Assembly: GCF_038397715.1 (NCBI RefSeq)
Contig: NZ_CP151633.1
Coordinates: 372,001-436,000, forward strand
Direction of reading: 5' to 3'
Source: Microbacterium sp. LWO14-1.2
GTDB taxonomy: Bacteria; Actinomycetota; Actinomycetes; Actinomycetales; Microbacteriaceae
Length of the DNA: 64,000 bases
The notes beneath the pieces are model-generated. The model saw nothing but the letters and a program-made list of their open reading frames with translations, was not told the DNA's origin and made no database searches. Positions within the stretch are counted from its first letter, which is position 1, and each line of letters opens with the position of its first letter. Positions 8,297 through 17,434 of the stretch are shown one piece after another. The translations under genes and the position numbers were made by a program.

Positions 8297-9919
8297 ATGT
8301 CGATTGAACAACAACCGAGCCTGCCTCCCGTGCTCCGCCCCGCGAACCCGCCCCGGCGCGAGCTGTCCGAACTCGCCTCTCGTTTCGCCGAGGAGGTGCA
8401 TGGCGACACCGACGGCGTGACCCTGACCGGGATCACCCTGGCCACCGCCGACCTCCGCGCCGGCGAAGCCTTCGTCGCGATCCGAGGTGTGAACCGTCAT
8501 GGCGCCGAGTTCGCCGAGACCGCCGCCGAGAAGGGCGCTGTCGCGATCATCACCGACGCGGCCGGCGCCGAGATCTCGGCATCCGCCGGTCTGCCCGTGC
8601 TCGTGGTCTCGGACCCGCGCGGCATCCTCGGCGATCTCAGCGCCTGGGTCTACGGCACCGGCGCCGGCGACCCACTGCCCCTCCTCTTCGGCACCACGGG
8701 CACCAACGGCAAGACGAGCGTCTCCCACCTGCTCGAAGGCATCCTCGACCAGCTCGGTGTGGTCACGGGCCTGTCGTCGACCGCTGAGCGGCACATCGCC
8801 GGCGAGGTCATCGTGTCGCGCCTCACCACGCCCGAGGCATCCGAGATGCACGCTCTCCTGGCGCTCATGCGCGAACGCGACGTCGAGGCCGTCGCCGTCG
8901 AGGTCAGCGCCCAGGCGCTGTCGCGGCACCGCGTCGACGGCATCCGCTTCGACGTCGCCGGGTTCACCAATCTCAGCCACGACCACCTCGACGACTACGC
9001 CGACATGGAGGAGTACTTCGAGGCGAAGCTGCCGCTCTTCCGTCCCGACCGGGCTGTGCGCGGGGTCGTCTGCGTCGACTCCCCGTCGGGAGCCACGGTC
9101 GTCGAGCGTGCGGAGATCCCCGTCGTCACGGTCGGAACCCCGGCGATCGCCGCGGACCCCTCCTCGTCGGCCCGCGCCGACTGGGTCGTCTCCGTCGACG
9201 ATGAGCGCGCCTCCGGCACGACGTTCACGATGACGGGCCCGGCGGGCACCCTCACGACGACGGTGCCGGTCATCGGTCCGCACATGGCGGCGAACGCCGC
9301 CCTGGCGATCGTGATGCTGCTCGAGGGCGGATACGCCTGGGATCGCATCATCGCCGCTCTCGATCGCGACGGAGGCATCCGGGCGCATCTTCCCGGACGC
9401 ACCCAACTCGTCTCCGGCGAACGCGGTCCAGCCGTGTTCGTCGACTTCGGACACTCGCCTGACGCGTTCGAGAAGACACTCGCCGCCGTGCGACGTGTCA
9501 CTCCGGGCACGGTGCTGATGCTGTTCGGCGCCGACGGCGACCGTGACGCGAGCAAGCGCTACGACATGGCCCGCACCGCCGTCGAAGGCAGCGACATCCT
9601 CGTCGTGACCGATCACCATCCGCGTTTCGAGGACCCCGACTCCATCCGGGCGACCCTCGTCGCGGGAGCGCGTGCGGCACGACCGGATGCCGAGATCCAC
9701 GAGTACTCGCCGCCCGAGCGCGCGATCGAAGCCGCCGTGGCGATGGTCGGCGACGGCGACGCGATCCTCTGGGCAGGACCGGGGCACCAGGACTACCGCG
9801 ACATCCGCGGGGTCCGAACCCCGTACTCCGCCCGTGAGCTCGCACGGCGCGCCCTCAAGGCCGCCGGCTGGCCCGTGCCGGATTCCGCGTGGCCGGTGCC
9901 GTACCCCGCTGAGGACTGA
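8297..9919 (+). CDS. MurE-like Mur ligase
   Basis: A 540-residue Mur ligase with the three usual domains. The P-loop is GTTGTNGKT (132-140), the central domain contains NLSHDHLDDY, and the C-terminal domain contains PGRTQ and the substrate loop. MurE adds the third amino acid to UDP-MurNAc-L-Ala-D-Glu. The motif that reads DNPR in the diaminopimelate enzymes is DHHPR here (439-443). The amino acid added is therefore uncertain, and so is whether this is the main MurE or a second paralogue outside the dcw cluster. No other cell-wall gene is adjacent. It ends 21 bases from convergent dxr. Confidence 0.85.
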   Translation: MSIEQQPSLPPVLRPANPPRRELSELASRFAEEVHGDTDGVTLTGITLATADLRAGEAFVAIRGVNRHGAEFAETAAEKGAVAIITDAAGAEISASAGLPVLVVSDPRGILGDLSAWVYGTGAGDPLPLLFGTTGTNGKTSVSHLLEGILDQLGVVTGLSSTAERHIAGEVIVSRLTTPEASEMHALLALMRERDVEAVAVEVSAQALSRHRVDGIRFDVAGFTNLSHDHLDDYADMEEYFEAKLPLFRPDRAVRGVVCVDSPSGATVVERAEIPVVTVGTPAIAADPSSSARADWVVSVDDERASGTTFTMTGPAGTLTTTVPVIGPHMAANAALAIVMLLEGGYAWDRIIAALDRDGGIRAHLPGRTQLVSGERGPAVFVDFGHSPDAFEKTLAAVRRVTPGTVLMLFGADGDRDASKRYDMARTAVEGSDILVVTDHHPRFEDPDSIRATLVAGARAARPDAEIHEYSPPERAIEAAVAMVGDGDAILWAGPGHQDYRDIRGVRTPYSARELARRALKAAGWPVPDSAWPVPYPAED

Positions 9920-9940
9920 CCTCGCGCTGAGGCCGGACGG

Positions 9941-11023
9941 TCAGGCGCGGGCGATCAGCGCGTCGGCGGTACGGCGCGCCCAGGACTCCGCCTCGGCCAG
10001 CGACTCGACGGTGAGCGACGACGGCGGCTCGTGAGCGTCGACGACGCGGGCGATCGTGTCGACGATGCCCAGGAACGTCGATCGTCCCTCGTGGAACGCC
10101 GTGACCGCCTGCTCGTTCGCCGCGTTGTAGACGGCGGGGAAGGTCGCGCCGGCGCGACCCACCGCCTTCGCCAGATCGACCGAGGGGAAGGCTGCGTCGT
10201 CGAGGGGCTCGAAGGTCCAGGACGCTGCCTTCGTCCAGTCGAGAGGTCGGCCGACGCCGCCGACCCGATTCGGCCAGTCGAGACCCAGCGAGATCGGCAG
10301 CCGCATGTCGGGCGGCGACGCCTGGGCGATCGTCGACCCGTCGACGAACTCCACCATCGAGTGCACGATCGACTGCGGGTGCACGACGACCTCGATGTCG
10401 TCGTACGCGATGTCGAAGAGGAGATGCGCCTCGATGACCTCGAGGCCCTTGTTCACGAGCGTGGCGGAGTTCGTCGTCACCATCCGGCCCATGTCCCACG
10501 TGGGGTGCGCCAGGGCCTCCTGCGGCGTGACCTCCGTCATCTCCGCGCGCGAGCGTCCGCGGAAGGGACCGCCGGATGCCGTGACGACGAGTCGCCGCAC
10601 CTCGTCGTGCGTACCGCTGCGAAGGGCCTGCGCGATCGCGGAGTGCTCGGAGTCGACAGGGACGATCTGGTCGCGCTCGGCGGCGGCGAGCACGAGTTCC
10701 CCGCCCACGATCAGCGACTCCTTGTTCGCGAGAGCCAACGTGCGCCCGGCTTCGAGCGCCGCGAGGGTGGAGCCGAGTCCGATCGAGCCCGTGATCGCGT
10801 TGAGAACCACGTCTGCCTCGACGTCGCGTACGAGCTGCTCGGCCTCCACAGCTCCGAGAGCCGTGTCCTCGACCTGGAAACTCGCCGCCTGCTCGGCCAT
10901 CAACTCGGCGTTCGACCCCGCGGCCAGACCGACCAGCTCGAAGCGTCGCGGATTGGCTCGGATGACGTCGAGCGCCTGCGTGCCGATGGAGCCGGTGGAG
11001 CCGAGGACGATGATGCGACGCAT
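9941..11023 (-). CDS. dxr: 1-deoxy-D-xylulose 5-phosphate reductoisomerase
   Basis: DXR (IspC) makes 2-C-methyl-D-erythritol 4-phosphate with NADPH, the committed MEP step. The N-terminal nucleotide-binding motif GSTGSIG (residues 8-14), the catalytic-domain motif VDSEHSA with its metal ligands, and TASGGPF are all present. At 360 residues it is slightly shorter than the usual 380-400. The ATG start at 11023 lies six bases after a TAGGCT box (11030-11035). It is transcribed alone, convergent with the Mur ligase gene. Confidence 0.97.
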   Translation of the reverse strand: MRRIIVLGSTGSIGTQALDVIRANPRRFELVGLAAGSNAELMAEQAASFQVEDTALGAVEAEQLVRDVEADVVLNAITGSIGLGSTLAALEAGRTLALANKESLIVGGELVLAAAERDQIVPVDSEHSAIAQALRSGTHDEVRRLVVTASGGPFRGRSRAEMTEVTPQEALAHPTWDMGRMVTTNSATLVNKGLEVIEAHLLFDIAYDDIEVVVHPQSIVHSMVEFVDGSTIAQASPPDMRLPISLGLDWPNRVGGVGRPLDWTKAASWTFEPLDDAAFPSVDLAKAVGRAGATFPAVYNAANEQAVTAFHEGRSTFLGIVDTIARVVDAHEPPSSLTVESLAEAESWARRTADALIARA

Positions 11024-11029
11024 GGAGCC

Positions 11030-11035
11030 AGCCTA
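11030..11035 (-). promoter_or_regulatory. -10 box of leaderless dxr promoter
   Basis: TAGGCT on the minus strand, six bases before the dxr ATG; no Shine-Dalgarno between. Confidence 0.5.
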
Positions 11036-11061
11036 TGGCACCTCCTCGGCCTGCCCCGTGG

Positions 11062-12045
11062 TTACGGAGCCTGCTCGAGCGGGGTCGTCGCGAGGATGTC
11101 GACGACGAAGACGAGAGTCTCGTTCTGCAGCGCGTTGCCCTCGGACGCGCCGTAGCCGTCCTTCGGAGGCATGGCCACGACGACCTGGGAACCGACCGTC
11201 TGGCCCTCCAGAGCCATCTTGAAGCCGGTCACGACGCCGGTCGTCGGGAACTGGGCGGGCTCCGCGTCACGGCTCCAGCTGGAGTCGAACTCGCTGCCGT
11301 CCGACCACTTCACGCCGCGGTACTGGACGGTGACGAGGTCGCCCTCGGCGACGACAGCACCGTCGCCCTTCTTCAGCACGGCGACCTCCGTCTCGGTCGG
11401 CGCATCGCCGTCGGGGATCGTGATGCTCGGTGCACCGGAATCGTCGAGCTCGACGGTCGGGAAGCCCTCGGTGGGCTCCTGGTCGGCGCCGGACGCCACG
11501 GTCGGGAGCTCGTCGATCGTCTCGACGTAGAGGACGCTCGGGTTTCCGCCCTGCTGAGTCGCGGGCAGGGTCAGCACCACGCTCGACCCGACAGGCAGGC
11601 ACTCCGCTGCGACCGTGAAGACGGTCGACTGCGTGGGGTCGACCATCTGCTGCGGCTGCTGCACGGCCAGAAGAGCGCCGAGGACGCCGTCGGGGCCGCG
11701 CTCGGAGGTGCTGAGCACCTCGTTTGTCGTGGCGTCGACGAGCTGGTACCGCAGCGACACGAGGTCGCCGGGGTGCACCTCATCGCCGTCGCCCTCGGAG
11801 ATGACCGTCCGCTCGGCTTTCGTGAAATCCGTGCCGGAGGGCACGGTGACCTTCGCGTCGGCGCCCGACCCTTCGACCGTGATCGCATCGGAGCCTGCGC
11901 CGGAGGCGAGGTCTGCGAGACACGAGCTGTCAGGTGCGGACGTCGGGTCCGCGGTGGAGTCGGGCTCCGCGTTGCCGGCGCAGCCTGCGAGGAGCAGGGT
12001 CGCCGCGGCGACGGTGGACAGGACGATGAGCGGACGCTTGCGCAC
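11062..12045 (-). CDS. FKBP-type peptidyl-prolyl isomerase lipoprotein
   Basis: An exported lipoprotein of 327 residues. The signal peptide ends in the lipobox LLAGC with Cys22. Two FKBP-like units follow. The N-terminal one is degenerate (VHPGDLVSLRYQLVD, residues 95-190). The C-terminal one is complete (LVTVQYRGVKWSDGSEFDSS, then GVVTGFKMALEGQ and a YGAS turn). It should catalyse prolyl isomerisation of exported proteins. The GTG at 12045 is chosen because GAGG stands seven bases upstream and the signal peptide starts there. The frame is open further upstream but lies over the divergent plsC promoter. Confidence 0.88.
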   Translation of the reverse strand: MRKRPLIVLSTVAAATLLLAGCAGNAEPDSTADPTSAPDSSCLADLASGAGSDAITVEGSGADAKVTVPSGTDFTKAERTVISEGDGDEVHPGDLVSLRYQLVDATTNEVLSTSERGPDGVLGALLAVQQPQQMVDPTQSTVFTVAAECLPVGSSVVLTLPATQQGGNPSVLYVETIDELPTVASGADQEPTEGFPTVELDDSGAPSITIPDGDAPTETEVAVLKKGDGAVVAEGDLVTVQYRGVKWSDGSEFDSSWSRDAEPAQFPTTGVVTGFKMALEGQTVGSQVVVAMPPKDGYGASEGNALQNETLVFVVDILATTPLEQAP

Positions 12046-12157
12046 AGTGAGACCTCGAGATCGCGGGCGGGACACCTCATCATGCCCCATGGCCCTTTGT
12101 CCGCGCTGGGAGGCGCGCGTCGCGGGCTTCATTCCCACCGGGGCATGGATCCGGAGG

Positions 12158-12163
12158 TAACCT
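12158..12163 (+). promoter_or_regulatory. -10 box of leaderless plsC promoter
   Basis: TAACCT ends six bases before the ATG at 12170, with no Shine-Dalgarno in the gap. Confidence 0.5.
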
Positions 12164-12169
12164 GCTCTG

Positions 12170-12949
12170 ATGACGTCAGAGCAGTCCGTCGAGCCCGATT
12201 CCTCGCCCGCGGAGTCGGAGCAACCCCGCCACGCGGGCTTCACCTACGCTCTCGGACGCAGCCTGATCAGTCCCCTCGCCCGCGTCGTCTACCGTCCTCG
12301 CATCGAGGGCCGCGAGAACGTGCCGCGCACGGGTGCCGTCATCTTCGCGAGCAACCATCTGTCGTTCATCGACTCGATCGCGATCCCCGTCGCCGCACCG
12401 CGCCCTGTGCACTTCCTCGCGAAGTCCAGCTACTTCGAGGGGACGGGGCTGAAGGGGTGGCTCAGCAAGACCTTCTTCGAGTCGATCGGCGCGATCCCGG
12501 TCCGACGCGGCGCCGGACAGGCCGCCCTCGACGCACTCGATCTGCAGCGCCAGCTGCTCGACGACGGCCTCGCCGTCGCGCTGTACCCCGAGGGCACCCG
12601 CTCGACGGACGGCCGCCTGTACAAGGGACGGACGGGCGTCGCGTTCCTCGCCCTCCAGACCGGCGCTCCCGTCGTCCCCGTCGGGTTGATCGGCACGGAC
12701 AAGGTCATGCCCGTCGGCGCCAAGCTGCCCACTCTCAAGGAGCGGATCACTGTGCGCTTCGGCGCTCCGCTCGACCTCTCGCCGCACGGTCCCGCCTCCA
12801 GCGGCCGGGCTCGCCGCCTCGCGACCGACGAGATCATGGCCGCGATCCACGCGCTCTCCGGTCAGGAACTCGCCGGTGCCTACAACGAGGCTCCGGCCCA
12901 GAACACGATCGAGAAGATCAAGCAGGTGCTCCCCCACGAGCGTCGCTGA
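12170..12949 (+). CDS. PlsC-type 1-acylglycerol-3-phosphate acyltransferase
   Basis: A 259-residue lysophospholipid acyltransferase of glycerolipid synthesis at the membrane. The catalytic motif NHLSFID (H-x4-D, about residues 63-69), the downstream FEGT-like motif YPEGTRS, and the substrate motif PVVPVGLIGTD are all seen. The ATG at 12170 follows a TAACCT box by six bases. It is divergent from the FKBP lipoprotein and convergent with the OsmC gene. Which acyl acceptor it prefers cannot be read from the sequence. Confidence 0.9.
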   Translation: MTSEQSVEPDSSPAESEQPRHAGFTYALGRSLISPLARVVYRPRIEGRENVPRTGAVIFASNHLSFIDSIAIPVAAPRPVHFLAKSSYFEGTGLKGWLSKTFFESIGAIPVRRGAGQAALDALDLQRQLLDDGLAVALYPEGTRSTDGRLYKGRTGVAFLALQTGAPVVPVGLIGTDKVMPVGAKLPTLKERITVRFGAPLDLSPHGPASSGRARRLATDEIMAAIHALSGQELAGAYNEAPAQNTIEKIKQVLPHERR

Positions 12950-12983
12950 CGTCGGCGCCCGCGGTCAGCGCACCATCGGTGCG
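12944..12983. terminator. Two small hairpins between plsC and osmC
   Basis: CGCTGAC/GTCAGCG (12944-12950 with 12964-12970) and CGCACC/GGTGCG (12969-12974 with 12978-12983) lie in the 36-base convergent gap and its edges. Stems are short and there is no T-run. Confidence 0.35.
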
Positions 12984-12985
12984 TC

Positions 12986-13480
12986 TCAGGATGCTGCGGC
13001 GGTGACGACGGCCTCGTGCCGGACGGGGAAGTTCATCGAGTTCGCGATGAAGCACCACTCCCTGGCCTGAGCGTGCGCCCGCTCGGCTGCCTCGATCATC
13101 GACGCATCGGCCACGACCACCTCGGGGCGCAGCATCACCTCGACGAATGCACCGCCTCCCGCGCCGTTCTCCCGCATCAGGCCCGCTGCCGTATCGCGAT
13201 ACGACACGACGACGACTCCTGCGGTGACGCACGCGTGCAGGTAGGACAGCAGATGGCACTCGGACAGCGAGGCGAGCAGGAGATCCTCGGGATTCCATCG
13301 CGACGTGTCGCCCCGGAACGGCTTGTCCGAGGACGCGAGGATGTCCGGCTTGCCCGCGACCTCGAGCGTGACGTCGCGTCGGTAGTCGCGATAGCCGCTG
13401 GTCCCTGTCCCCGTGTTCCCGGTCCAGGTGGAGGTGAGTGCGTAGCGGTGCTCGCCGAGAGCCGCGGATCGTTCTGCCAT
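12986..13480 (-). CDS. OsmC family peroxiredoxin-like protein
   Basis: A 164-residue thiol peroxidase of the OsmC/Ohr superfamily, which reduces organic hydroperoxides in the cytoplasm. Both redox cysteines are present: Cys75 in LSECHLLSYLH and Cys143 in EWCFIANSMNFPV. The Arg that activates the peroxidatic Cys in this family may be in the KPFRGDTSRWNPE segment. Actinobacterial OsmC forms with the AREWCFIANS ending are common. The gene stands alone, convergent with plsC. Confidence 0.9.
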   Translation of the reverse strand: MAERSAALGEHRYALTSTWTGNTGTGTSGYRDYRRDVTLEVAGKPDILASSDKPFRGDTSRWNPEDLLLASLSECHLLSYLHACVTAGVVVVSYRDTAAGLMRENGAGGGAFVEVMLRPEVVVADASMIEAAERAHAQAREWCFIANSMNFPVRHEAVVTAAAS

Positions 13481-13569
13481 GGCCTCAGTCTGCCAGCAGC
13501 CGCGGACACCGGGCTCCGTCGGGTGACGGGGCGGGCGATCGGGTGACGGGACCGGCGATGCGGCGACGA

Positions 13570-13575
13570 TATCCT
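13570..13575 (+). promoter_or_regulatory. -10 box of leaderless asparaginase promoter
   Basis: TATCCT ends six bases before the GTG at 13582; no Shine-Dalgarno is present. Confidence 0.5.
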
Positions 13576-13581
13576 TGACTG

Positions 13582-14577
13582 GTGCCCGAGACTCTCACCG
13601 TTCAGGATTCCGTGGAACTAGCCGTCGTCGAGCGCAGTGGATTCGTCGAGTCCCGCCATGCGGGGGCGGCAGTCGTGCTCTCCCCCGACGGCGAGGTCGT
13701 CGCCCGGTACGGCGACGCGGACGCGCTGATCCTCCCCCGATCGAGCCTCAAGCCGCTGCAGGCCGTCGCATGCATCACGGCGGGCGCCGTCCTCGAGGGC
13801 GAGCAGCTCGCCCTGTCGACGGCGAGCCACGTCGGCACAGACCGTCATGCGGCAGTGGTGCGGGACATCCTCACCGAGGGCGGTCTCACCGAGGACGACC
13901 TGGAGTGCCCCGTCGCCTGGCCGACGGACACGGCCACGCGTGATGCGATGGTACGCGAGCACGACCAGCAGGCGCGCATCCGCATGAACTGTTCGGGCAA
14001 GCACGCGGCCATGCTGCGGGCCTGCGTCGCCACGGGGTGGCCCACGAAGGGGTACCTCGACCCGTCGCACCCGCTGCAGATGCACATCCGCGAGGTGGTC
14101 GAGCGTCTCACGGGCGAGAAGATCGCGCACACCTCGATCGACGGATGCGGTGCGCCGGTGCACGCGCTCACCCTCACGGGTCTGGCTCGCGCCATCCACC
14201 GCATCGGGAGCGCCTCGGATCGCTCCCCGTTCGCGCTGCACCGCGTCGCGGGATCGCTCGTGCGCGCGGTGCGCGAGCACCCCTGGACGATCGAGGGTCC
14301 GGGACGACCGGACACGATCGCGATCGAGACGCTCGGCGTCTTCACGAAGGGCGGCGCGGAGGGCGTCATGGTGATGGTCGCGCCGGACAACACCACGGTC
14401 GCTTTGAAGATGCTCGACGGGTCGGCGCGTGCATCGACTCTCGTGGCAGCCACGCTGCTGCAGCGAGCCGGCGCCCTGACGGACGAGGATCTGACCAAGC
14501 TCATCGCCGCACTGTCGTTGGGCGTCCTCGGTGGCGGCGTCGAGGTGGGCGCGATCCGCGTGGCCGCCGGGCTCTGA
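13582..14577 (+). CDS. L-asparaginase, Rhizobium etli AII type
   Basis: A 331-residue asparaginase of the class unrelated to E. coli asparaginases I and II. It hydrolyses asparagine to aspartate and ammonia. The residues matching the Rhizobium etli enzyme are visible: an S-x-x-K motif (Ser54 to Lys57, RSSLKPLQ), Cys137 and Lys140 (NCSGKHAAM), and Cys189 (DGCGAPV). The cysteines and Lys140 form the zinc site in that enzyme. No signal peptide is seen, so it is cytoplasmic. The GTG start follows a TATCCT box by six bases. Confidence 0.9.
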   Translation: MPETLTVQDSVELAVVERSGFVESRHAGAAVVLSPDGEVVARYGDADALILPRSSLKPLQAVACITAGAVLEGEQLALSTASHVGTDRHAAVVRDILTEGGLTEDDLECPVAWPTDTATRDAMVREHDQQARIRMNCSGKHAAMLRACVATGWPTKGYLDPSHPLQMHIREVVERLTGEKIAHTSIDGCGAPVHALTLTGLARAIHRIGSASDRSPFALHRVAGSLVRAVREHPWTIEGPGRPDTIAIETLGVFTKGGAEGVMVMVAPDNTTVALKMLDGSARASTLVAATLLQRAGALTDEDLTKLIAALSLGVLGGGVEVGAIRVAAGL

Positions 14578-14587
14578 CAGCAGAGCC
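14570..14587. terminator. Hairpin after the asparaginase gene
   Basis: GGCTCTG/CAGAGCC (14570-14576 with 14581-14587) with a 4-base loop overlaps the stop codon, in a 47-base convergent gap. Confidence 0.4.
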
Positions 14588-14624
14588 AGCCCCAGCACTC
14601 CGGTCACGTCCACCCGCAGCGCTG

Positions 14625-17376
14625 TCACGAGACGAGACCATCGAGAACGAACCGCCTCGGTCGCTCGGCCCCGATGACCGACCACACGCGCCCGGCATGG
14701 AGCCGAGCGTAGGGCGGCAGGTCACGCACACCGACGAGATGGCGCAGCTCGGGCGCGTTCTCCGCCCGCACGAGCACTTCTCCGTCCTCGCGCACCCGTT
14801 GCCAGAGCATCCGCTGACGCTGCCAGACGTCTGGTTCGTCGACCAGGATCCGCGGGACGGACTCGACCCCGGGTGTCGTGATGGAAGGACTGTCGTCGGC
14901 TCTCGTGACCGCCCAGGCGGGGTGCGCCCGCTGGAGGGCGTCGACGACCGATGCCGCGCCGCCGGTGACGATCGCGGTCAGCGACCGGGACGGCGCCCAG
15001 GCGCGCGCCCCGCGCCGCGCGTCGCGACGGCGCAGGGACGGCCTGTTCGGGGGTCCAGGCCAGCTGCACCTCTCGACCGTCGATACGAGCGCGCCCGGGG
15101 GGAGCATCGCGCACGAATGCCGACGGATCGCCGCCCGCCGCCGCGTGCTCGGCGCGACTCGGCAGCGGGAGCACCGCGCGGCGCGGCAGCAGTTCCAGGA
15201 GGCGGGTCGCCGGGCCTCCCCATCGTGAGGCGCTCATCACGACGGTCGCTGCGGCCTCACCGCGGAGCAGGCGCTCCCAGGCCTGGACGAACGCGACCGC
15301 GTACTCGGACGGCAGTGCACCGAGCAGCGCATCGATGTCGTCGCAGAGGATCAACGACGGACGCGGAGACGGATGTTCGACCAGGCCGATCACGGTGTCC
15401 CACGCCGACTCGGGATCGGCGGGTATCCGGAACGCGTCCTCGCGTTGCCGGGCGAGTGTGCGCAGCGCTGTCGTCCGCCCCGAGCCGCTCTGCCCGACGA
15501 CGGCGATCCCCCGCTCCTCTCCGGGGCGCAGCAGGTCCAGGGGCTGACGCTGGTTCGCAGGGTCGTCCGCACGGCCCAGCACGATCGCACCCGCCTCTGC
15601 ATCCGCGTCGAGATCGGCCAGCGGGAGCATCGCCGGAAGCTCAGGGAGCCACGGGCTGACGGGAGTCGGCGAGGTCCGCCACACGCCCGCCGCGTGCGCG
15701 ATGTCCTCCCGCGACGTCAGCGCGATGCGCAGAGCGGCCGGGGAATCATCGCTCGGTCGCCGCACGAAGGCGAGCCCGCGCGATTCGGGCCCTCCCGTGA
15801 TGCGGGCCGCGTCGTCGGTCCCGATCACGGCTCGGCTGTCGGCCGCGTCGCCGACGCGCAGGCTCACGCGCAGCGGGCAGTTCGCCGCCAGCGCGTCGCG
15901 GACGACCCCCGTGGCGCGCTGGGTGCCCAGGATGAGGTGCATCCCCAGAGCGCGGCCCCGAGCGGCGATATCGGTGAAGACGGCGCCGAGTTCGGGATGC
16001 TCCTGCAGCAGCGCGGCGAACTCGTCGATCACGATGACGAGCCGAGGCATCTCCGCTTCGCGGATGTCCCGTACGCCGGCGCGAGCCAGGACTTCCTCGC
16101 GTCGACGGAGCTCGGCAGTGAGGCTGGTGACGCCGCGCACCGCGCCCGCCCCGTCGAGATCGGTGATCACTGCGGCGACCTGACGCAGCGGCCGCAATGC
16201 GTCGAACGCCGTGCCTCCTTTGAAGTCGGCGAGCACGAAGACGACGTCGTCCGGTCCGTGGTGCGCGGCGATGGCCGTGACCCAGGTGGCAAGGAGCTCG
16301 CTCTTGCCCGCTCCGGTCGTTCCGGTGACGATCGCGTGCGGGCCGTGCTCGACGATGTCGACGACCACGTCGCCGCGTCCGTCGCGCCCCACCGTCGCCG
16401 GGAGCCCGCGAGACCCGCGCCCCTGCACGAGATCGGCGAACCGCGCCGACCGCGGCACCTCATCGTCCGGCGCATCGTCGACCGGGAGGGAGACGCCGAT
16501 CGCCGCGGTCTGCTCCGCGGACAGGTACTCCGGATCCACCTCCACGACGCCCTCCGACGTGCGGACCGAGGCCCGCCCAGAGACGGCGAGGTCGATGACG
16601 GCTCCCACTCCCTCCGGCACCGGTGCGTCGGGAGCGAGCATCCAGACCGCGGCATCCGCGTCCGGGCGTCCGTGCTCCGGCGCACTGACCCCGAGGCGGA
16701 AGGCGCTGCGCCTCGCCACCGTCGCCTGCGGCAACGTCGCGAGACCCGCCGAGGCGGCGCCGTCGCCGACCACCGCGAGCTGCGCGGTGCCGAATCGCAG
16801 GCAGAGCTGCACCACGAGCGCACGGACCACGGCGGCACCGGCGACGCGATCGCCGCGTACCGCGACGCCTCCTCCGAGCGGCACGGAGACCGGTACACGA
16901 TCGATCACGGCGCATCGGCGGCGGAACTCCCTGGCGCGCTCCCCGTCGTCGCCCGTGGCTCGGAGCGGGCTGGGGCGAGCGCCGGCGCCCACGACGATCG
17001 TGGTGCCCGCGTCGACCGTCGCCGAGGAACGGAGGGGCGGCGTGAGCAGTGCCGTGGCGACGTCCGGCTCCCGATGCCACCGCCCTGAGCGCTCCTCGGC
17101 CTGCCGTGCGGCGAGCTCTGTCTCCGCGCGCTCCCACGCGGCCTCCGATTCCGCCTCGGCCAGCGCGATCGCCTTGCGCCGCGACCGTCGACCGTCGATG
17201 AGCGAGGCGCCGATCATGAGCGGGCCCAGGGCGGCGAAGCACAGGGAGTAGACCGATCCGGTCACGAGCCACAGCACGACACCGGCCGCGACGGGGATCA
17301 GCGCGGCCAGGAAAGGGATCGGCTGCGGGGGCGGGGGCGTCGGCGACGCGGGAAGCGTGATGGGCAGTGAGTCCAT
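14625..17376 (-). CDS. FtsK/SpoIIIE (EccC-like) ATPase, frameshifted near the 3' end
   Basis: A membrane-anchored double ATPase of about 915 residues. There are two hydrophobic segments near the N-terminus and a middle ATPase domain with Walker A GTTGAGKSE (around residue 350) and Walker B LVIVIDEFAAL. A C-terminal ATPase domain has GQSGSGRTT (around residue 630) and LILCDDIDALL. EccC proteins of type VII secretion have this layout, but no other ESX gene is present. The open frame changes between about 15000 and 15060: the coherent tail, from SLTAIVTGG to the stop at 14625, is in the +1 frame. One extra base in a C-run (15008-15011) or nearby would explain it. Read without correction, the first frame instead ends at 14722 with an abnormal Arg-rich tail. 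The start is ATG 17376 or GTG 17421. Confidence 0.75.
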
Positions 17377-17434
17377 CACCCCAGTGGACACCCCGCGGTG
17401 CGCGGATCCGGCGCTGTCCACAGGGGCCAGCGGG

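Noticed and set aside
8027-9787. Minus-strand frame of 586 codons opposite the Mur ligase
   Set aside because: High-GC shadow of a well-supported Mur ligase; no motifs.
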